NCBI GenBank assembly: GCA_049889695.1
Contig: JBMHCX010000007.1
Span: 124,001-188,000 of the forward strand
DNA: 64,000 bases
Source: WTJH01 sp049889695
GTDB taxonomy: Bacteria > Bacteroidota > Bacteroidia > Flavobacteriales > Flavobacteriaceae
Direction of reading: 5' to 3'
Below, one piece after another: positions 16,534 through 25,744 of the stretch; the stretch's first letter is position 1; every line of letters starts with the position of its first letter. The notes below the pieces were generated by a model. That model worked only from the letters and a program-made list of their open reading frames with translations, did not search any database and was not told where the DNA came from. The position numbers and the translations under genes are program-made.

Positions 16534-17613
16534 ATGAAAAAATTAACCTTCCTTTTTGTTTGTGTTAGCCTTCTTTGGGCTGGCTGTAATTCAAATGCAG
16601 GGGTAGACCCACATCTAACCCAAGAAGAAATTTTAGAGCAACAGCTTCGACAAGTAAATACGATCGTTGGGAAGTGGAAAATCCGACGGGATAATAAGTA
16701 TTTCGAACAAACGAATAGTTGTGAACTGGTTTCTGTTGAATTTACGGAGGAAGGTACATTTATCTTAAAGCTGGGCTATGACAATGCCGGAGAATTCGAA
16801 GAAGTATTTTTTAGAGGACTCTATTTTATCGTTTTCAATCCGGATACTACAACTGAGGTATCTGTCGATCGAGTGTTGCTAATGCAGGACGATTATCAAC
16901 AAGAATCTACCTTACCTCAAGCCGGACAGGTGGCCACTCTGACCAACATTTCTGTTGAAAGTGAAACAGGAATATCGTTTGAGCTCAGTTTGGGCAGTGC
17001 TACCAACAGTGTTTGTAATCCTCAAACAGAGGTAGCTGTTCAGGTGGCAAAAGAAGCGGAACTTGCTCCGGATGCACCAGAAGGCTCAAATGCTGAACTG
17101 ATAACGGGCGAATGGCGTCTAATAGACTTGAGCGCGACCCTTGCTTCGGAGACGAGTGGAACTTCCGTTTACTGCGAATTCCTTGCGGACCAATATGCCT
17201 ATTATTGCTTAGAAGAAGGAGGCGAAAGCAATACCGATAATTGTACACAACCATATACGGTAACGTTTACATTTACCGCCTACGGGACTTATCTGATCAC
17301 TGTTTTTGATCGGGATCTTCATCCTATTGATTATCTCGAAGGACAGTGGCGTTGGCATACAGACAGCCCCAATTACGACCGTTTTCAGGTATTGGACATC
17401 GAAACTGATTGGGACAATGCAACAGCAGACGATATCCAGGAGCTCACGATTCACGAACTGACGGATGGGCAACTTCAGATCAATGAGCGAAGTGTACAAG
17501 AAGCGCCCGATGGCTCCGAAGTGTCTGCAGAGTTGCGTTATTTTTTCCAATCTGCTGACTTACCTATACCTGCCAATAGCTGTGGGGATTTAAATGATTA
17601 TTTGGAAGAATGA
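16534..17613 (+). CDS. Lipoprotein with two lipocalin-like domains
   Basis: Exported lipoprotein of 359 residues; the signal MKKLTFLFVCVSLLWAGC ends in a lipobox with Cys18. Two similar modules follow. The first opens IVGKWKIRRDNKYFEQTNSC (about 45-65) and the second LITGEWRLIDLS (about 188-199), each with a GxW start, paired cysteines and a later beta-rich stretch (FTEEGTFIL; FTFTAYGTYLI). That is the pattern of the lipocalin-like domains common in Bacteroidota surface lipoproteins. Ligand and role unknown. It stands 61 bases after the previous gene, probably its own unit. Confidence 0.65.
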   Translation: MKKLTFLFVCVSLLWAGCNSNAGVDPHLTQEEILEQQLRQVNTIVGKWKIRRDNKYFEQTNSCELVSVEFTEEGTFILKLGYDNAGEFEEVFFRGLYFIVFNPDTTTEVSVDRVLLMQDDYQQESTLPQAGQVATLTNISVESETGISFELSLGSATNSVCNPQTEVAVQVAKEAELAPDAPEGSNAELITGEWRLIDLSATLASETSGTSVYCEFLADQYAYYCLEEGGESNTDNCTQPYTVTFTFTAYGTYLITVFDRDLHPIDYLEGQWRWHTDSPNYDRFQVLDIETDWDNATADDIQELTIHELTDGQLQINERSVQEAPDGSEVSAELRYFFQSADLPIPANSCGDLNDYLEE

Positions 17614-17670
17614 CGGAAAAGCACAAGTTTTGTGGCCTGAGCGGTGGCGAAAGCTGTATCTTTGCCGCTT

Positions 17671-19323
17671 ATGACCACATTTAAAGATTTGGGGCTCATA
17701 CCTGAACTCCAAAAGTCCCTAGACACACTAGGGTTCGAAAACCCCACTCCTGTACAAGAAAAATCCCTTCAGGTGTTGTTGAATCAGACCACCGATTTGG
17801 TGGCGCTGGCACAGACAGGGACCGGGAAAACCGCCGCATTTGGCCTTCCTTTATTGCAACAAGTAGACCCTTCTAGTCGACATATACAGGGACTAATTTT
17901 AGCTCCCACACGAGAGCTTTGTCTGCAAATCGGACGTGAACTAGAAAAATATGCAGCTCAACTTCCTAAGATCCACACAACGGCTGTATTCGGAGGGGCG
18001 AATATAGATACACAAGCCAAAACGCTAAAAAAAGGAGTCCATATATTGGTGGCCACCCCCGGGCGTCTTCAGGATCTTATGCGGAGACGTTTAGTACGTT
18101 TAAATCAACTAGACGTTTGTGTATTAGATGAAGCCGATGAAATGCTTAATATGGGTTTTTTCGAAGAGGTAAAAGCCATTCTTCGGCATACGCCTGCAGA
18201 AAAATCGACTTGGCTATTTTCGGCTACTATGCCTGCTGAAATTCGTTCCATGGCGAATGAATTGATGCATGCGCCAGTAGAAATTTCCGTCGGAGCAAAA
18301 AATATAGCGGCCAAGGGTATTACTCATGAGCTGTATGAAACAACTAGCAAAAACCGTTATCCTACCCTTAAACGATTGGTGGATCTTGAACCACAAATAT
18401 TTGGCTGTGTTTTTTGTAGAACCAAACGGGAGACACAAAAAATTGCCGAGCGTTTAATTGAAGACGGTTATCAGGCGGCTGCTCTGCATGGAGATTTAAG
18501 TCAGAATCAGCGTGAACTCGTTATGGCTTCTTTTCGCAATCGAAATTTACAATTGTTGGTGGCAACAGATGTTGCGGCTCGTGGGATAGACGTAGACAGT
18601 ATAACGCATGTCATCCATTACCAACTCCCAGACGAACCAGAAGTTTACACCCATCGAAGTGGTCGTACAGGACGTGCTGGAAAGAAAGGAAAATCCTTTA
18701 TCATTGCTACTGCCAGTGATCGTGATAAGTGTAGACGTATTGAAAAGCGCAACCAAATTCGTTTAGAAAAGAAACCCATTCCTGGACAGGCAGCAGTAGG
18801 ACGAGCCCACCTCAGCCAGTGGATTGAAAGTTTCCAGCAGATAGAATCTACTCCTCAATTAGAGGCTTATTATCAGCAAGCGATCGAGGGTCTAGAAAAC
18901 TTTAGTAAGGAAGATATTATCCGTCACTTAGTGACCCAACAGCTCACGCGATTTTCTCAGAAGAAAGAACATTTGGATTTGAATGATAAGGCTCCTGAAA
19001 AATCTACCACAAAGAAGTCTAAAGATGGTTTGCGTTTTGAAATCAATCTTGGAGAAAGGGACGATTACAATTGGGGAGCGGTTAAAGACTTAGTCTTAGG
19101 GCTGACCCAATTAGACGTTAATGATATTTATCATGTAGATACATTCCGCAACTATTCCTTATTTACCGCTGCACCAGCCTTTCAGGATCAAATTTTTGAA
19201 GCGTTTTCTAACTTAGTAATCGACAATCGGACGATAGAGGTTCGCTTAAGCACATTTAAGAAAGGAAAAAAGACGAAAGGCGATATACAGAATTTCAGGA
19301 AAAAATTTAAAAAGCGAAGATAA
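17671..19323 (+). CDS. DEAD-box RNA helicase with DbpA-type RNA-binding domain
   Basis: ATP-dependent RNA helicase of 550 residues. Motifs in order: Q motif (GFENPTPVQEKSL), Walker A AQTGTGKT (47-54), PTREL, TPGRL, DEAD, SAT, ARGIDVD and HRSGRTGRAG. After a linker, the last 90 residues (RFEINLGERDDYNWGAVKDL onward) form a DbpA/CsdA RNA-binding fold, and the tail is Lys-rich. A role in ribosome assembly or mRNA turnover in the cold is likely for the family. The ATG at 17671 gives the canonical MTTFKDLGL start. The gene ends 9 bases before a strong terminator. Confidence 0.93.
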   Translation: MTTFKDLGLIPELQKSLDTLGFENPTPVQEKSLQVLLNQTTDLVALAQTGTGKTAAFGLPLLQQVDPSSRHIQGLILAPTRELCLQIGRELEKYAAQLPKIHTTAVFGGANIDTQAKTLKKGVHILVATPGRLQDLMRRRLVRLNQLDVCVLDEADEMLNMGFFEEVKAILRHTPAEKSTWLFSATMPAEIRSMANELMHAPVEISVGAKNIAAKGITHELYETTSKNRYPTLKRLVDLEPQIFGCVFCRTKRETQKIAERLIEDGYQAAALHGDLSQNQRELVMASFRNRNLQLLVATDVAARGIDVDSITHVIHYQLPDEPEVYTHRSGRTGRAGKKGKSFIIATASDRDKCRRIEKRNQIRLEKKPIPGQAAVGRAHLSQWIESFQQIESTPQLEAYYQQAIEGLENFSKEDIIRHLVTQQLTRFSQKKEHLDLNDKAPEKSTTKKSKDGLRFEINLGERDDYNWGAVKDLVLGLTQLDVNDIYHVDTFRNYSLFTAAPAFQDQIFEAFSNLVIDNRTIEVRLSTFKKGKKTKGDIQNFRKKFKKRR

Positions 19324-19332
19324 AATAAGCGT

Positions 19333-19367
19333 AAAAAAAAACCCGGAGATCAACTCCGGGTTTTTTT
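19333..19367. terminator. Bidirectional terminator between helicase and OmpA genes
   Basis: Stem ACCCGGAG / CTCCGGGT (19341-19348 and 19354-19361) with loop ATCAA, flanked by an A run on the left and a T run on the right, so it can stop transcription from both converging genes. Confidence 0.9.
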
Positions 19368-19384
19368 ATGGTGTATATCTAGAA

Positions 19385-20725
19385 TTACTGAACAGTAATC
19401 TCTACACGTCGGTCGATTTCAACTCTTCTGTTGCTCGCTCGTCCGGCAGCTGTTGCATTGTCAGCAGCTGGCTTAGACTCACCATAGGCAGCAGTAGAAA
19501 TTCGATCTTCAGCGACTCCCTTAGCAACTAAGGCAGCTTTAACCGCTTCAGCACGACGCTCTGATAATTTTTGGTTATAAGCTTCAGTTCCTTCTGCAGA
19601 AGCGTGACCAGCAACTAAGATCTTAGCATCTGGATATTCCGCCATTAACTCGCCGATAGTTCCAATAACTCCGTCTCCACTCTTCTTGATTCTTGCGCTG
19701 TTGAATGTAAATTTAATTTTAGACTCATCGCTATTTAAGAATTCAATTAGTTTGGTTGGTTCTTCAACGGCAGGACATCCGTCTTTTTCAGGAACTCCTG
19801 CAACTTCTGGACAAGCATCGTCTTTGTCAGCAACACCGTCACCGTCTGTATCTGGCCAAGGACAACCTTCGTTTTCCATAGCTCCAGCTTCTTCTGGACA
19901 CTTGTCTACGTTGTCGGCAACACCATCACCATCAGAATCAGGACATCCGTTCATTTCAGCAGAACCAGCAGCATCTGGACATGCATCATCTTTATTTGGA
20001 ATTCCGTCACCGTCGTTGTCTGGGCATCCGTTTAACTCAGCAGGACCAGCTTCTTCTGGACATGCGTCTTTGTTGTCTGGAATACCATCTCCGTCAGTGT
20101 CAGGACAACCGTCGAATTCTTTAAGACCAGGTACTTCAGGACAAACATCTTTTTTGTCTACAACCCCGTCTTTATCTGTATCTTTTCCAATGTGGTAGCT
20201 TACACCGATGACATGTTGCAAGTGGTTAACAGCACCTTTTTCGTCAGAAGCACGGTAAGAAGAACTTGCATTGATAGCGAACTTGTCGGAAACAAAGTAA
20301 TTTAAACCAACACCACCAAAAATGGTACGAGCTGCCTCAGTAGAAGGCAATTCAAAAGTGCCAGTATCTTGGTCACCGTCCGAAAAAGAAGATAAACCGT
20401 AACCACCGAAGAGGTAAGGTACAGCTTTGCCTTCAACAATATTGTATTTCAGAAGTGCGTCCCAAGCGGTGTAGGCTTTGTCTTGTCCATCAAGCTCTAC
20501 ATTGTTGTTAGAAATTTGAAGTCCGATGGAAACACCTGCTGCGATGTGACGAGAGATGCTCACTGTAGGCACACCAATGTTGATACCTGAGTCTGCATCG
20601 TCTTCAGCCACACTAATGAGGTTAGCTCCAGCGGAGATTGCCCAAGGATAATCGCTCGTTTGGGCAACAGCAATAGCAGAGAACATTAAGGCTGCTACTG
20701 TAAATTGGAAAAGTCTATTTCTCAT
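19385..20725 (-). CDS. OmpA family outer-membrane protein with thrombospondin type 3 repeats
   Basis: Abundant-type outer-membrane protein linking the membrane to peptidoglycan. Signal peptide MRNRLFQFTVAALMFSAIAV, then a beta-barrel-like domain to about residue 190. About five calcium-binding TSP3 repeats follow, each with the DxDGDG and CP signature (for example DTDGDGIPDNKDACPEEAGP). The OmpA C-terminal peptidoglycan-binding domain is last: KILVAGHASAEGTEAYNQ and KLSERRAEAVKAALVAKG, then GRASNRRVEI. The barrel plus TSP3 layout is typical of Flavobacteriia. The repeats also appear as imperfect DNA repeats across about 19780-20165. Monocistronic, with its own promoter and terminator. Confidence 0.93.
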   Translation of the reverse strand: MRNRLFQFTVAALMFSAIAVAQTSDYPWAISAGANLISVAEDDADSGINIGVPTVSISRHIAAGVSIGLQISNNNVELDGQDKAYTAWDALLKYNIVEGKAVPYLFGGYGLSSFSDGDQDTGTFELPSTEAARTIFGGVGLNYFVSDKFAINASSSYRASDEKGAVNHLQHVIGVSYHIGKDTDKDGVVDKKDVCPEVPGLKEFDGCPDTDGDGIPDNKDACPEEAGPAELNGCPDNDGDGIPNKDDACPDAAGSAEMNGCPDSDGDGVADNVDKCPEEAGAMENEGCPWPDTDGDGVADKDDACPEVAGVPEKDGCPAVEEPTKLIEFLNSDESKIKFTFNSARIKKSGDGVIGTIGELMAEYPDAKILVAGHASAEGTEAYNQKLSERRAEAVKAALVAKGVAEDRISTAAYGESKPAADNATAAGRASNRRVEIDRRVEITVQ

Positions 20726-20745
20726 GATATGTTTAAAAATTTGTG

Positions 20746-20776
20746 CTAATATAGCAAAGAATCCACTATTTACAAG
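20746..20776 (-). promoter_or_regulatory. Promoter of the ompA-like gene
   Basis: On the minus strand CTTG (20773-20776), 19 bases, then TATATTAG (20746-20753): the Bacteroidota -33/-7 pattern with one mismatch in each element, 20 bases upstream of the ATG at 20725. Confidence 0.5.
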
Positions 20777-20815
20777 GCGTCTTGCCCAAGAAAAATAGAG
20801 GATTATCCACCTTTT

Positions 20816-21832
20816 TTAAACAGCTCGCTGTACTTGTTGCACCCAATTTTGATTGTCTAAGTACCAAGCTATCGTTTTTTGTATACCCTCCTCAAAGCTA
20901 TGTTGAGGAGTCCAACCGAGCTGTTGCTCGATTTTTGAAGCATCTATTGCATAGCGTAGATCATGTCCTAAGCGGTCTTCAACAAAGTTAACGAGCCCCT
21001 TTGAACTTCCTTTGGTTCGTCCGATTAATCGATCGGTATGCTCGATAATCAGGTGGATTAAGTCTATATTTTTCCATTCATTATGACCGCCAATAGCGTA
21101 GGTCTCACCGATCTTTCCCTTTTCTAAAATGGTTGCAATGGCATCTACATGATCTTCCACATAGAGCCAATCGCGCACATTAATGCCTTGCCCATAAACA
21201 GGAATGGGTTGTTCTGCAATGATCTTCTGTATACAGACTGGGATTAACTTTTCAGGGTATTGGTATGGGCCATAGTTGTTTGAGCAGTTGGAAATTAAAA
21301 TGGGTAGACCATAAGTGTCGTGATAGGCGCGTACAAAGTGATCGGAACTCGCTTTGGAAGCCGAGTAGGGGGAATGGGGGTCGTAGGGTGTTTTTTCTGA
21401 AAATAGCCCTGTCTTCCCTAGAGTACCGTAGACCTCATCTGTAGATATATGGTAAAACTTTTTTCCGTTAAAGGAGTTTTGCCAGTGACGTTTGGCCGCT
21501 TCCAAGAGGCTTAAGGTCCCCATGACATTGGTTTGCGCAAAAGCAAAGGGGTCTTCGATGGACCGATCGACATGAGATTCTGCTGCCAGGTGGATGACAG
21601 TGTCAAAATCGTGCTGACGAAACAATTCAAGATTATTTTCGAAATGACAGATATCTCCCACAACCAGTTGATGATTCTCAGCATTTGAAGCCTTCCCTAG
21701 GTTGAGGGTGTTTCCGGCATAGGTAAGTGCGTCTAGGGTAACTATTTTCGATTGGGGAAATCTTTCCACAAAATGGCGCACGACCGCTGATCCGATAAAT
21801 CCTGCACCTCCCGTAATGAGTATACTTTTCAT
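20816..21832 (-). CDS. rfbB: dTDP-glucose 4,6-dehydratase
   Basis: Second step of dTDP-L-rhamnose synthesis: converts dTDP-glucose to dTDP-4-keto-6-deoxyglucose with bound NAD. From the ATG at 21832 (MKSILITGGAGFIGSAVV) it has 338 residues. GGAGFIG is the cofactor motif, LAAESHVDRSI is the family signature, HISTDEVYGTLG carries the Thr-Asp-Glu catalytic residues and YSASKA the Tyr-Lys pair. Its start overlaps the end of rfbD by 4 bases. Gene order on the minus strand is rfbA-rfbC-rfbD-rfbB, all with 4-base overlaps, so this is the last gene of a tight operon. Confidence 0.96.
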   Translation of the reverse strand: MKSILITGGAGFIGSAVVRHFVERFPQSKIVTLDALTYAGNTLNLGKASNAENHQLVVGDICHFENNLELFRQHDFDTVIHLAAESHVDRSIEDPFAFAQTNVMGTLSLLEAAKRHWQNSFNGKKFYHISTDEVYGTLGKTGLFSEKTPYDPHSPYSASKASSDHFVRAYHDTYGLPILISNCSNNYGPYQYPEKLIPVCIQKIIAEQPIPVYGQGINVRDWLYVEDHVDAIATILEKGKIGETYAIGGHNEWKNIDLIHLIIEHTDRLIGRTKGSSKGLVNFVEDRLGHDLRYAIDASKIEQQLGWTPQHSFEEGIQKTIAWYLDNQNWVQQVQRAV

Positions 21833-22692
21833 GGGTGTATATGGTTTAAACATTCACGAAGCGCCTCTTGCCAAGAACGATTTTTCAGGTCGAGGAAGTC
21901 TTCAATTTTCTGTGTTTGTAAAACACTGTAGGGGGGGCGTTTCGCCGGGCTAGGGTAGTCTGTCGTCGGGACGGGTTTCACTCGGCAGGCTAACCGACCT
22001 TGCTTCATAATTTCAGTGGCAAAATCGAACCAACTACATGGCTGGCGATTACTGAAATGAAAAATTTCAGGTTGTTTTAGTTCCGATATTTTGGAAAGCA
22101 TTTGAATGACCACTTGTGCTAAATCGCTAGCATAAGTCGGCGTTCCAATTTGATCGTTTACAACTGAAATTTCAGATTTTTCCCGGCCCAGTCGGAGCAT
22201 GGTTTTGACAAAATTATGCCCAAACTCAGAGAATAACCACGAGGTTCTGAGGACGGCCGCTGTAAGGTCTGAGTTCAGCACAATCTGCTCTCCTTCCCAC
22301 TTCGTATGTCCGTAAACACTCTGTGGATTTGGTGGTTCAGCCTCTGTCAGGGGCTTTTTCACGGTTCCGTCGAAAACAAAATCAGTAGAAATATGAATCA
22401 AAGAGGCTTTGTGGGCGGAACAGGCGTCTACTATGTTTTGAACACCTGTAACATTAATGGCCCGAGCTTTTTCGGGCTCGCTTTCGGCGAGGTCGACTGC
22501 AGTATATGCAGCGCAGTTGATGACAAGGTCGAAGCTGTGTTTTTCAAACAACTGTTCCACCACTTTTGCTTGGGTGATATCCCCTTCAGGATAATCTGTC
22601 CATAGGATCGCATAGTTTTTCGGATCTATATATTTAGCCAGCGATTGTCCCAGCTGACCCTTTGCTCCAGTAACCCATAGTTTTGTTTTCAT
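21829..22692 (-). CDS. rfbD: dTDP-4-dehydrorhamnose reductase
   Basis: Final reduction to dTDP-L-rhamnose. 287 residues with the GAKGQLGQSLA cofactor motif near the N-terminus, NCAAYTAVDLAESEP, HISTDFVFDG and YGHTKWEGEQ (Tyr-x-x-x-Lys). Length is normal. It overlaps rfbC upstream and rfbB downstream by 4 bases each. It uses NADPH or NADH in the cytoplasm to feed rhamnosyltransferases of the polysaccharide locus. Confidence 0.96.
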   Translation of the reverse strand: MKTKLWVTGAKGQLGQSLAKYIDPKNYAILWTDYPEGDITQAKVVEQLFEKHSFDLVINCAAYTAVDLAESEPEKARAINVTGVQNIVDACSAHKASLIHISTDFVFDGTVKKPLTEAEPPNPQSVYGHTKWEGEQIVLNSDLTAAVLRTSWLFSEFGHNFVKTMLRLGREKSEISVVNDQIGTPTYASDLAQVVIQMLSKISELKQPEIFHFSNRQPCSWFDFATEIMKQGRLACRVKPVPTTDYPSPAKRPPYSVLQTQKIEDFLDLKNRSWQEALRECLNHIHP

Positions 22693-23234
22693 TCAAAAAG
22701 ATCAGCTTGATGTAGCATGGGGGCGTTTATATCTTTTACAGATCGGATCCAGTCCTCCACAGGAAGATTGAGATCCAGTGCAGGGTCAGATACATTCAAA
22801 GACCTATCGGCCTCCGGATGGTAATAGTTGTCCACCTTATAGCAAATCTTAGCGGTAGGGGAGAGCACCACAAAGCCATGGGCAAAGCCCTGGGGGACGA
22901 ACAGCTGATTTTGACGTTTAGCCGATAGTTCAGTTTGTATGTGCTGCCCAAAGGTGGGAGAATTTTTTCGGATATCTACGGCAATGTCCAAGATGGTTCC
23001 TGAGACCACCCGGACCAGCTTTGTTTGGGCACAGGGAGGGAGCTGATAGTGAAGCCCTCTGAACACCCCTTGGCTAGATTCAGATTCATTGTCCTGTAGG
23101 AAGGTTAGGGGCCTTCCCAAAAAGTTTTCCAATTTATCTTGCCGGAAGGTTTCTGTAAAATAGCCTCGATCATCTAGATGCACCTGTGGTTCGATATGAA
23201 TCAGGTCAGGAATCTGTAGCCGACTAAATTTCAC
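22689..23234 (-). CDS. rfbC: dTDP-4-dehydrorhamnose 3,5-epimerase
   Basis: Epimerises C3 and C5 of dTDP-4-keto-6-deoxyglucose. 181 residues of the RmlC cupin. YFTETFRQDKL and LQDNESESSQGVFRGLHYQ include the catalytic His of RGLHYQ; VDIRKNSPTFG and FVPQGFAHGF follow. Length matches the family. It overlaps rfbA and rfbD by 4 bases each. Confidence 0.96.
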   Translation of the reverse strand: MKFSRLQIPDLIHIEPQVHLDDRGYFTETFRQDKLENFLGRPLTFLQDNESESSQGVFRGLHYQLPPCAQTKLVRVVSGTILDIAVDIRKNSPTFGQHIQTELSAKRQNQLFVPQGFAHGFVVLSPTAKICYKVDNYYHPEADRSLNVSDPALDLNLPVEDWIRSVKDINAPMLHQADLFE

Positions 23235-24100
23235 AGTACTATACTTTTAAGATAGTGTCCATAGGCTGTTTTGCTGTATTTTTCGGCCTGCCGAAGCAAT
23301 TGTTCTTGGTTGATATAGCCCATACGGTAGGCGACTTCCTCCAAGCACGCAATTTTCAACCCTTGTCTTTTTTCGATCGTTTGTACATAGTTCGATGCCT
23401 CTAAAAGCGAATCGTGAGTACCGGTATCTAACCATGCAAAACCCCGACCCAGCAGTTCGACTTGCAATTGTCCTTTTTCTAAAAAACGTTGGTTAACATC
23501 GGAAATTTCTAATTCCCCCCGTGGAGAAGGTTGAATATTTTCCGCTATGTTAACCACCTCATTGGTATAAAAATACACACCTGTGACTGCGTAATTACTT
23601 TGCGGTTGTTGGGGTTTTTCTTCGATTTTTTGAGCTTTAAAATCCTTATCGAAGGTCACCACTCCATAGCGTTCTGGATCCTGTACATAATAGCCAAAAA
23701 CAGTGCTAAAGCCCTTTTGTGCTTGTGCTACTGCATATTGTAATTTTTTAGAAAAGCCTGGTCCGTAGAAGATATTATCCCCTAAAATTAAGGCAACGGG
23801 ATCCGAGCCGATAAATTCTTTTCCAATAATAAAGGCCTGCGCCAATCCTTCGGGTTTGGGCTGTTCGGCATAGCTCAGATAAATGCCCCAATCGGAGCCA
23901 TCGCCCAAGAGTTGTCGGTATTGAGGTAAGTCCTCTGGGGTACTGATTAACAATATATCTTTAATACCCGCCAACATCAAAACCGATAGGGGATAATAGA
24001 TCATGGGTTTGTCATAGACCGGGAGCAGTTGTTTAGAAGTGGCCTGTGTAATCGGAAATAAGCGGGAACCGGTTCCCCCAGAAAGAATTATGGCTTTCAA
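23231..24100 (-). CDS. rfbA: Glucose-1-phosphate thymidylyltransferase
   Basis: First step of dTDP-rhamnose synthesis: dTTP plus glucose-1-phosphate gives dTDP-glucose. 289 residues with the nucleotidyltransferase signature KAIILSGGTGSRLFPITQAT, the sugar-binding YDKPMIYYPLSVLMLAGI, GDNIFYGPGF and the EEKPQQPQSNYAVTGVYFY motif. It is the first gene of the operon. The region directly upstream (24126-24167) contains a leftover piece of another gene, so the promoter may have been assembled by recombination. Confidence 0.96.
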   Translation of the reverse strand: MKAIILSGGTGSRLFPITQATSKQLLPVYDKPMIYYPLSVLMLAGIKDILLISTPEDLPQYRQLLGDGSDWGIYLSYAEQPKPEGLAQAFIIGKEFIGSDPVALILGDNIFYGPGFSKKLQYAVAQAQKGFSTVFGYYVQDPERYGVVTFDKDFKAQKIEEKPQQPQSNYAVTGVYFYTNEVVNIAENIQPSPRGELEISDVNQRFLEKGQLQVELLGRGFAWLDTGTHDSLLEASNYVQTIEKRQGLKIACLEEVAYRMGYINQEQLLRQAEKYSKTAYGHYLKSIVL

Positions 24101-24125
24101 CAGCGACAGGTTTTGTCCTGTAAAA

Positions 24126-24167
24126 TTAGCGTTTTTTCAGCAACCAACTGGAAGATTGGATTTTATC
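24126..24167 (-). pseudogene. 3' remnant of a second copy of the nucleotidyltransferase gene
   Basis: The minus strand reads DKIQSSSWLLKKR followed by TAA. These 13 residues are identical to the C-terminus of the nucleotidyltransferase gene at 27194-27616, and 33 of 37 aligned bases match. Upstream of the Asp codon (beyond 24167) the similarity stops. It is therefore a truncated duplicate lying on the same strand and next to rfbA, while the intact copy lies on the far side of wecB-wecC. I infer that recombination at this sequence placed wecB-wecC between the two copies. Confidence 0.75.
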
Positions 24168-24547
24168 TCTTTTATTGTGAAACAAACAATTCGATTCGAT
24201 TATTTTCAGGAGGGTTTTCACTTATATTTATGAGATAATCTGAATAGTAGTGACTTGAACCCTTATCTAAGGGGTAGAAGGTAATTGGTAAATTCATTAA
24301 ATATTAGATGGATAAACATAGCTTTGCTCTCAAATTTTTAGGAGATATTCTAAATTCGGGTTTAAAATTTCGGGGGGTGCAATACATATTTGAATAAACT
24401 TTATATCTGGAGCGGATGTAGTAAAACTTCTAATAGATTACAATTGGACTGTTCGAAAAATTTTGATTAAAATATGCGCAGTTTTTTATTTTAAAATTGG
24501 TATGATCAAAAAAATGAATCTTCTTTGCATAACAAAAATCAGATCAT

Positions 24548-24590
24548 TTTGGATTCATCCAAATCGTTGGACTAAAAGGTCATATGTTTG
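24548..24590 (+). promoter_or_regulatory. Palindrome and possible -7 element upstream of wecB
   Basis: TTTGGAT-TC-ATCCAAA (24548-24563) is a perfect 7-bp inverted repeat with a two-base centre. TATGTTTG (24583-24590) fits the TAnnTTTG -7 form and ends 26 bases before the wecB start; no matching -33 box is found at the usual spacing. In the rest of the 24168-24616 gap I see no gene, only AT-rich sequence. Confidence 0.35.
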
Positions 24591-24616
24591 AGGGGGCCAA
24601 TTTCTGAAATAGGAAA

Positions 24617-25744
24617 ATGAAAAAAGTATTATTAATTTTTGGGACGAGACCAGAGGCCATTAAAATGGCCCCTTTGGTCAAGGAATTTCAAAAAAACACC
24701 TTAGACTTCGAGACAAAAATTTGTGTTACAGCTCAGCATCGTGAAATGCTTGATCAGGTTTTAAGTTTCTTTGATATAGTCCCGGATTTTGATCTAGATT
24801 TGATGCAACCGGGACAAAATCTTTACTCATTGACCGCCACTATCATCAATTCGTTAAGGCCAATTTTAGAGGAGTTTAAACCCGACTATGTATTCGTCCA
24901 TGGGGATACAACCACAACAATGGCATCTTCAATCGCCAGTTTTTATTCTGGTGCAAAAGTTTGCCATATAGAAGCCGGACTTCGAACATTTAACAAATTG
25001 TCTCCTTTTCCGGAGGAAATTAACCGTCAAATTGCGGGGAGAGTTTGTGATTATCATTTTGCACCCACTCCAACTTCTAAAGAAAATCTGTTAAAAGAAA
25101 ACATTACAGAGCAAACGATCTTAGTAACGGGGAATACAGTCATCGATGCACTCTTCGAAAGTGTAAATAGGGTAAAAAACCTTTCCAACCCTGCGGTGGA
25201 TACAATCAAATCTAAATTAGGGGATACTCCAGATGTAATTCTTGTAACGGGGCATCGAAGAGAAAATCATGGGGACGGATTTGAGCGCATTTGTTTAGCG
25301 CTTCGCGAAATCGCAGAGAAAAAGCCAGAAGTTAAAATCATTTATCCAGTTCACTTAAACCCAAAGGTTCAGGAACCCGTAAACAGGCATTTATCAGATG
25401 TTGAAAATATCATCCTAATTGACCCCTTGTCGTATCCTGACTTTATTTGGCTCATGAATAGGTCTAAGCTCATTATCACCGATAGCGGAGGCGTGCAAGA
25501 AGAGGCCCCAAGCCTAGGGAAACCCGTCTTAGTGATGAGAGACACTACAGAGCGTCCAGAAGCTGTAGATGCTGGCACCGTAAAATTAGTGGGGACCAAC
25601 ATCAAATTAATTGTTCATGAAACTTTGCAATTGCTGGATAATAAAGATATGTATCAACGTATGAGTGAACTTCATAACCCCTACGGAGACGGAAAAGCGT
25701 GTAAAAGAATTGTTGAATTTATAAACCAATTAAACGAATCGTGA
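24617..25744 (+). CDS. wecB: UDP-N-acetylglucosamine 2-epimerase (non-hydrolysing)
   Basis: Interconverts UDP-GlcNAc and UDP-ManNAc. 375 residues with FGTRPEAIKMAPL at the start, FVHGDTTTTMAS, HIEAGLRTFNKLSPFPEEIN, VTGHRRENHGDGF and ITDSGGVQEEAPSLGKPVL, the complete motif set of the non-hydrolysing enzyme. The downstream wecC overlaps by 4 bases (GTGA), so the two make UDP-ManNAcA together for incorporation into the polysaccharide. Confidence 0.96.
   Translation: MKKVLLIFGTRPEAIKMAPLVKEFQKNTLDFETKICVTAQHREMLDQVLSFFDIVPDFDLDLMQPGQNLYSLTATIINSLRPILEEFKPDYVFVHGDTTTTMASSIASFYSGAKVCHIEAGLRTFNKLSPFPEEINRQIAGRVCDYHFAPTPTSKENLLKENITEQTILVTGNTVIDALFESVNRVKNLSNPAVDTIKSKLGDTPDVILVTGHRRENHGDGFERICLALREIAEKKPEVKIIYPVHLNPKVQEPVNRHLSDVENIILIDPLSYPDFIWLMNRSKLIITDSGGVQEEAPSLGKPVLVMRDTTERPEAVDAGTVKLVGTNIKLIVHETLQLLDNKDMYQRMSELHNPYGDGKACKRIVEFINQLNES

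Noticed and set aside
19780..20165. Regular DNA repeats that could suggest a CRISPR or tandem-repeat array
   Set aside because: They are the coding sequence for the thrombospondin type 3 repeats of the OmpA protein. Spacing is irregular and the repeats are imperfect at DNA level.
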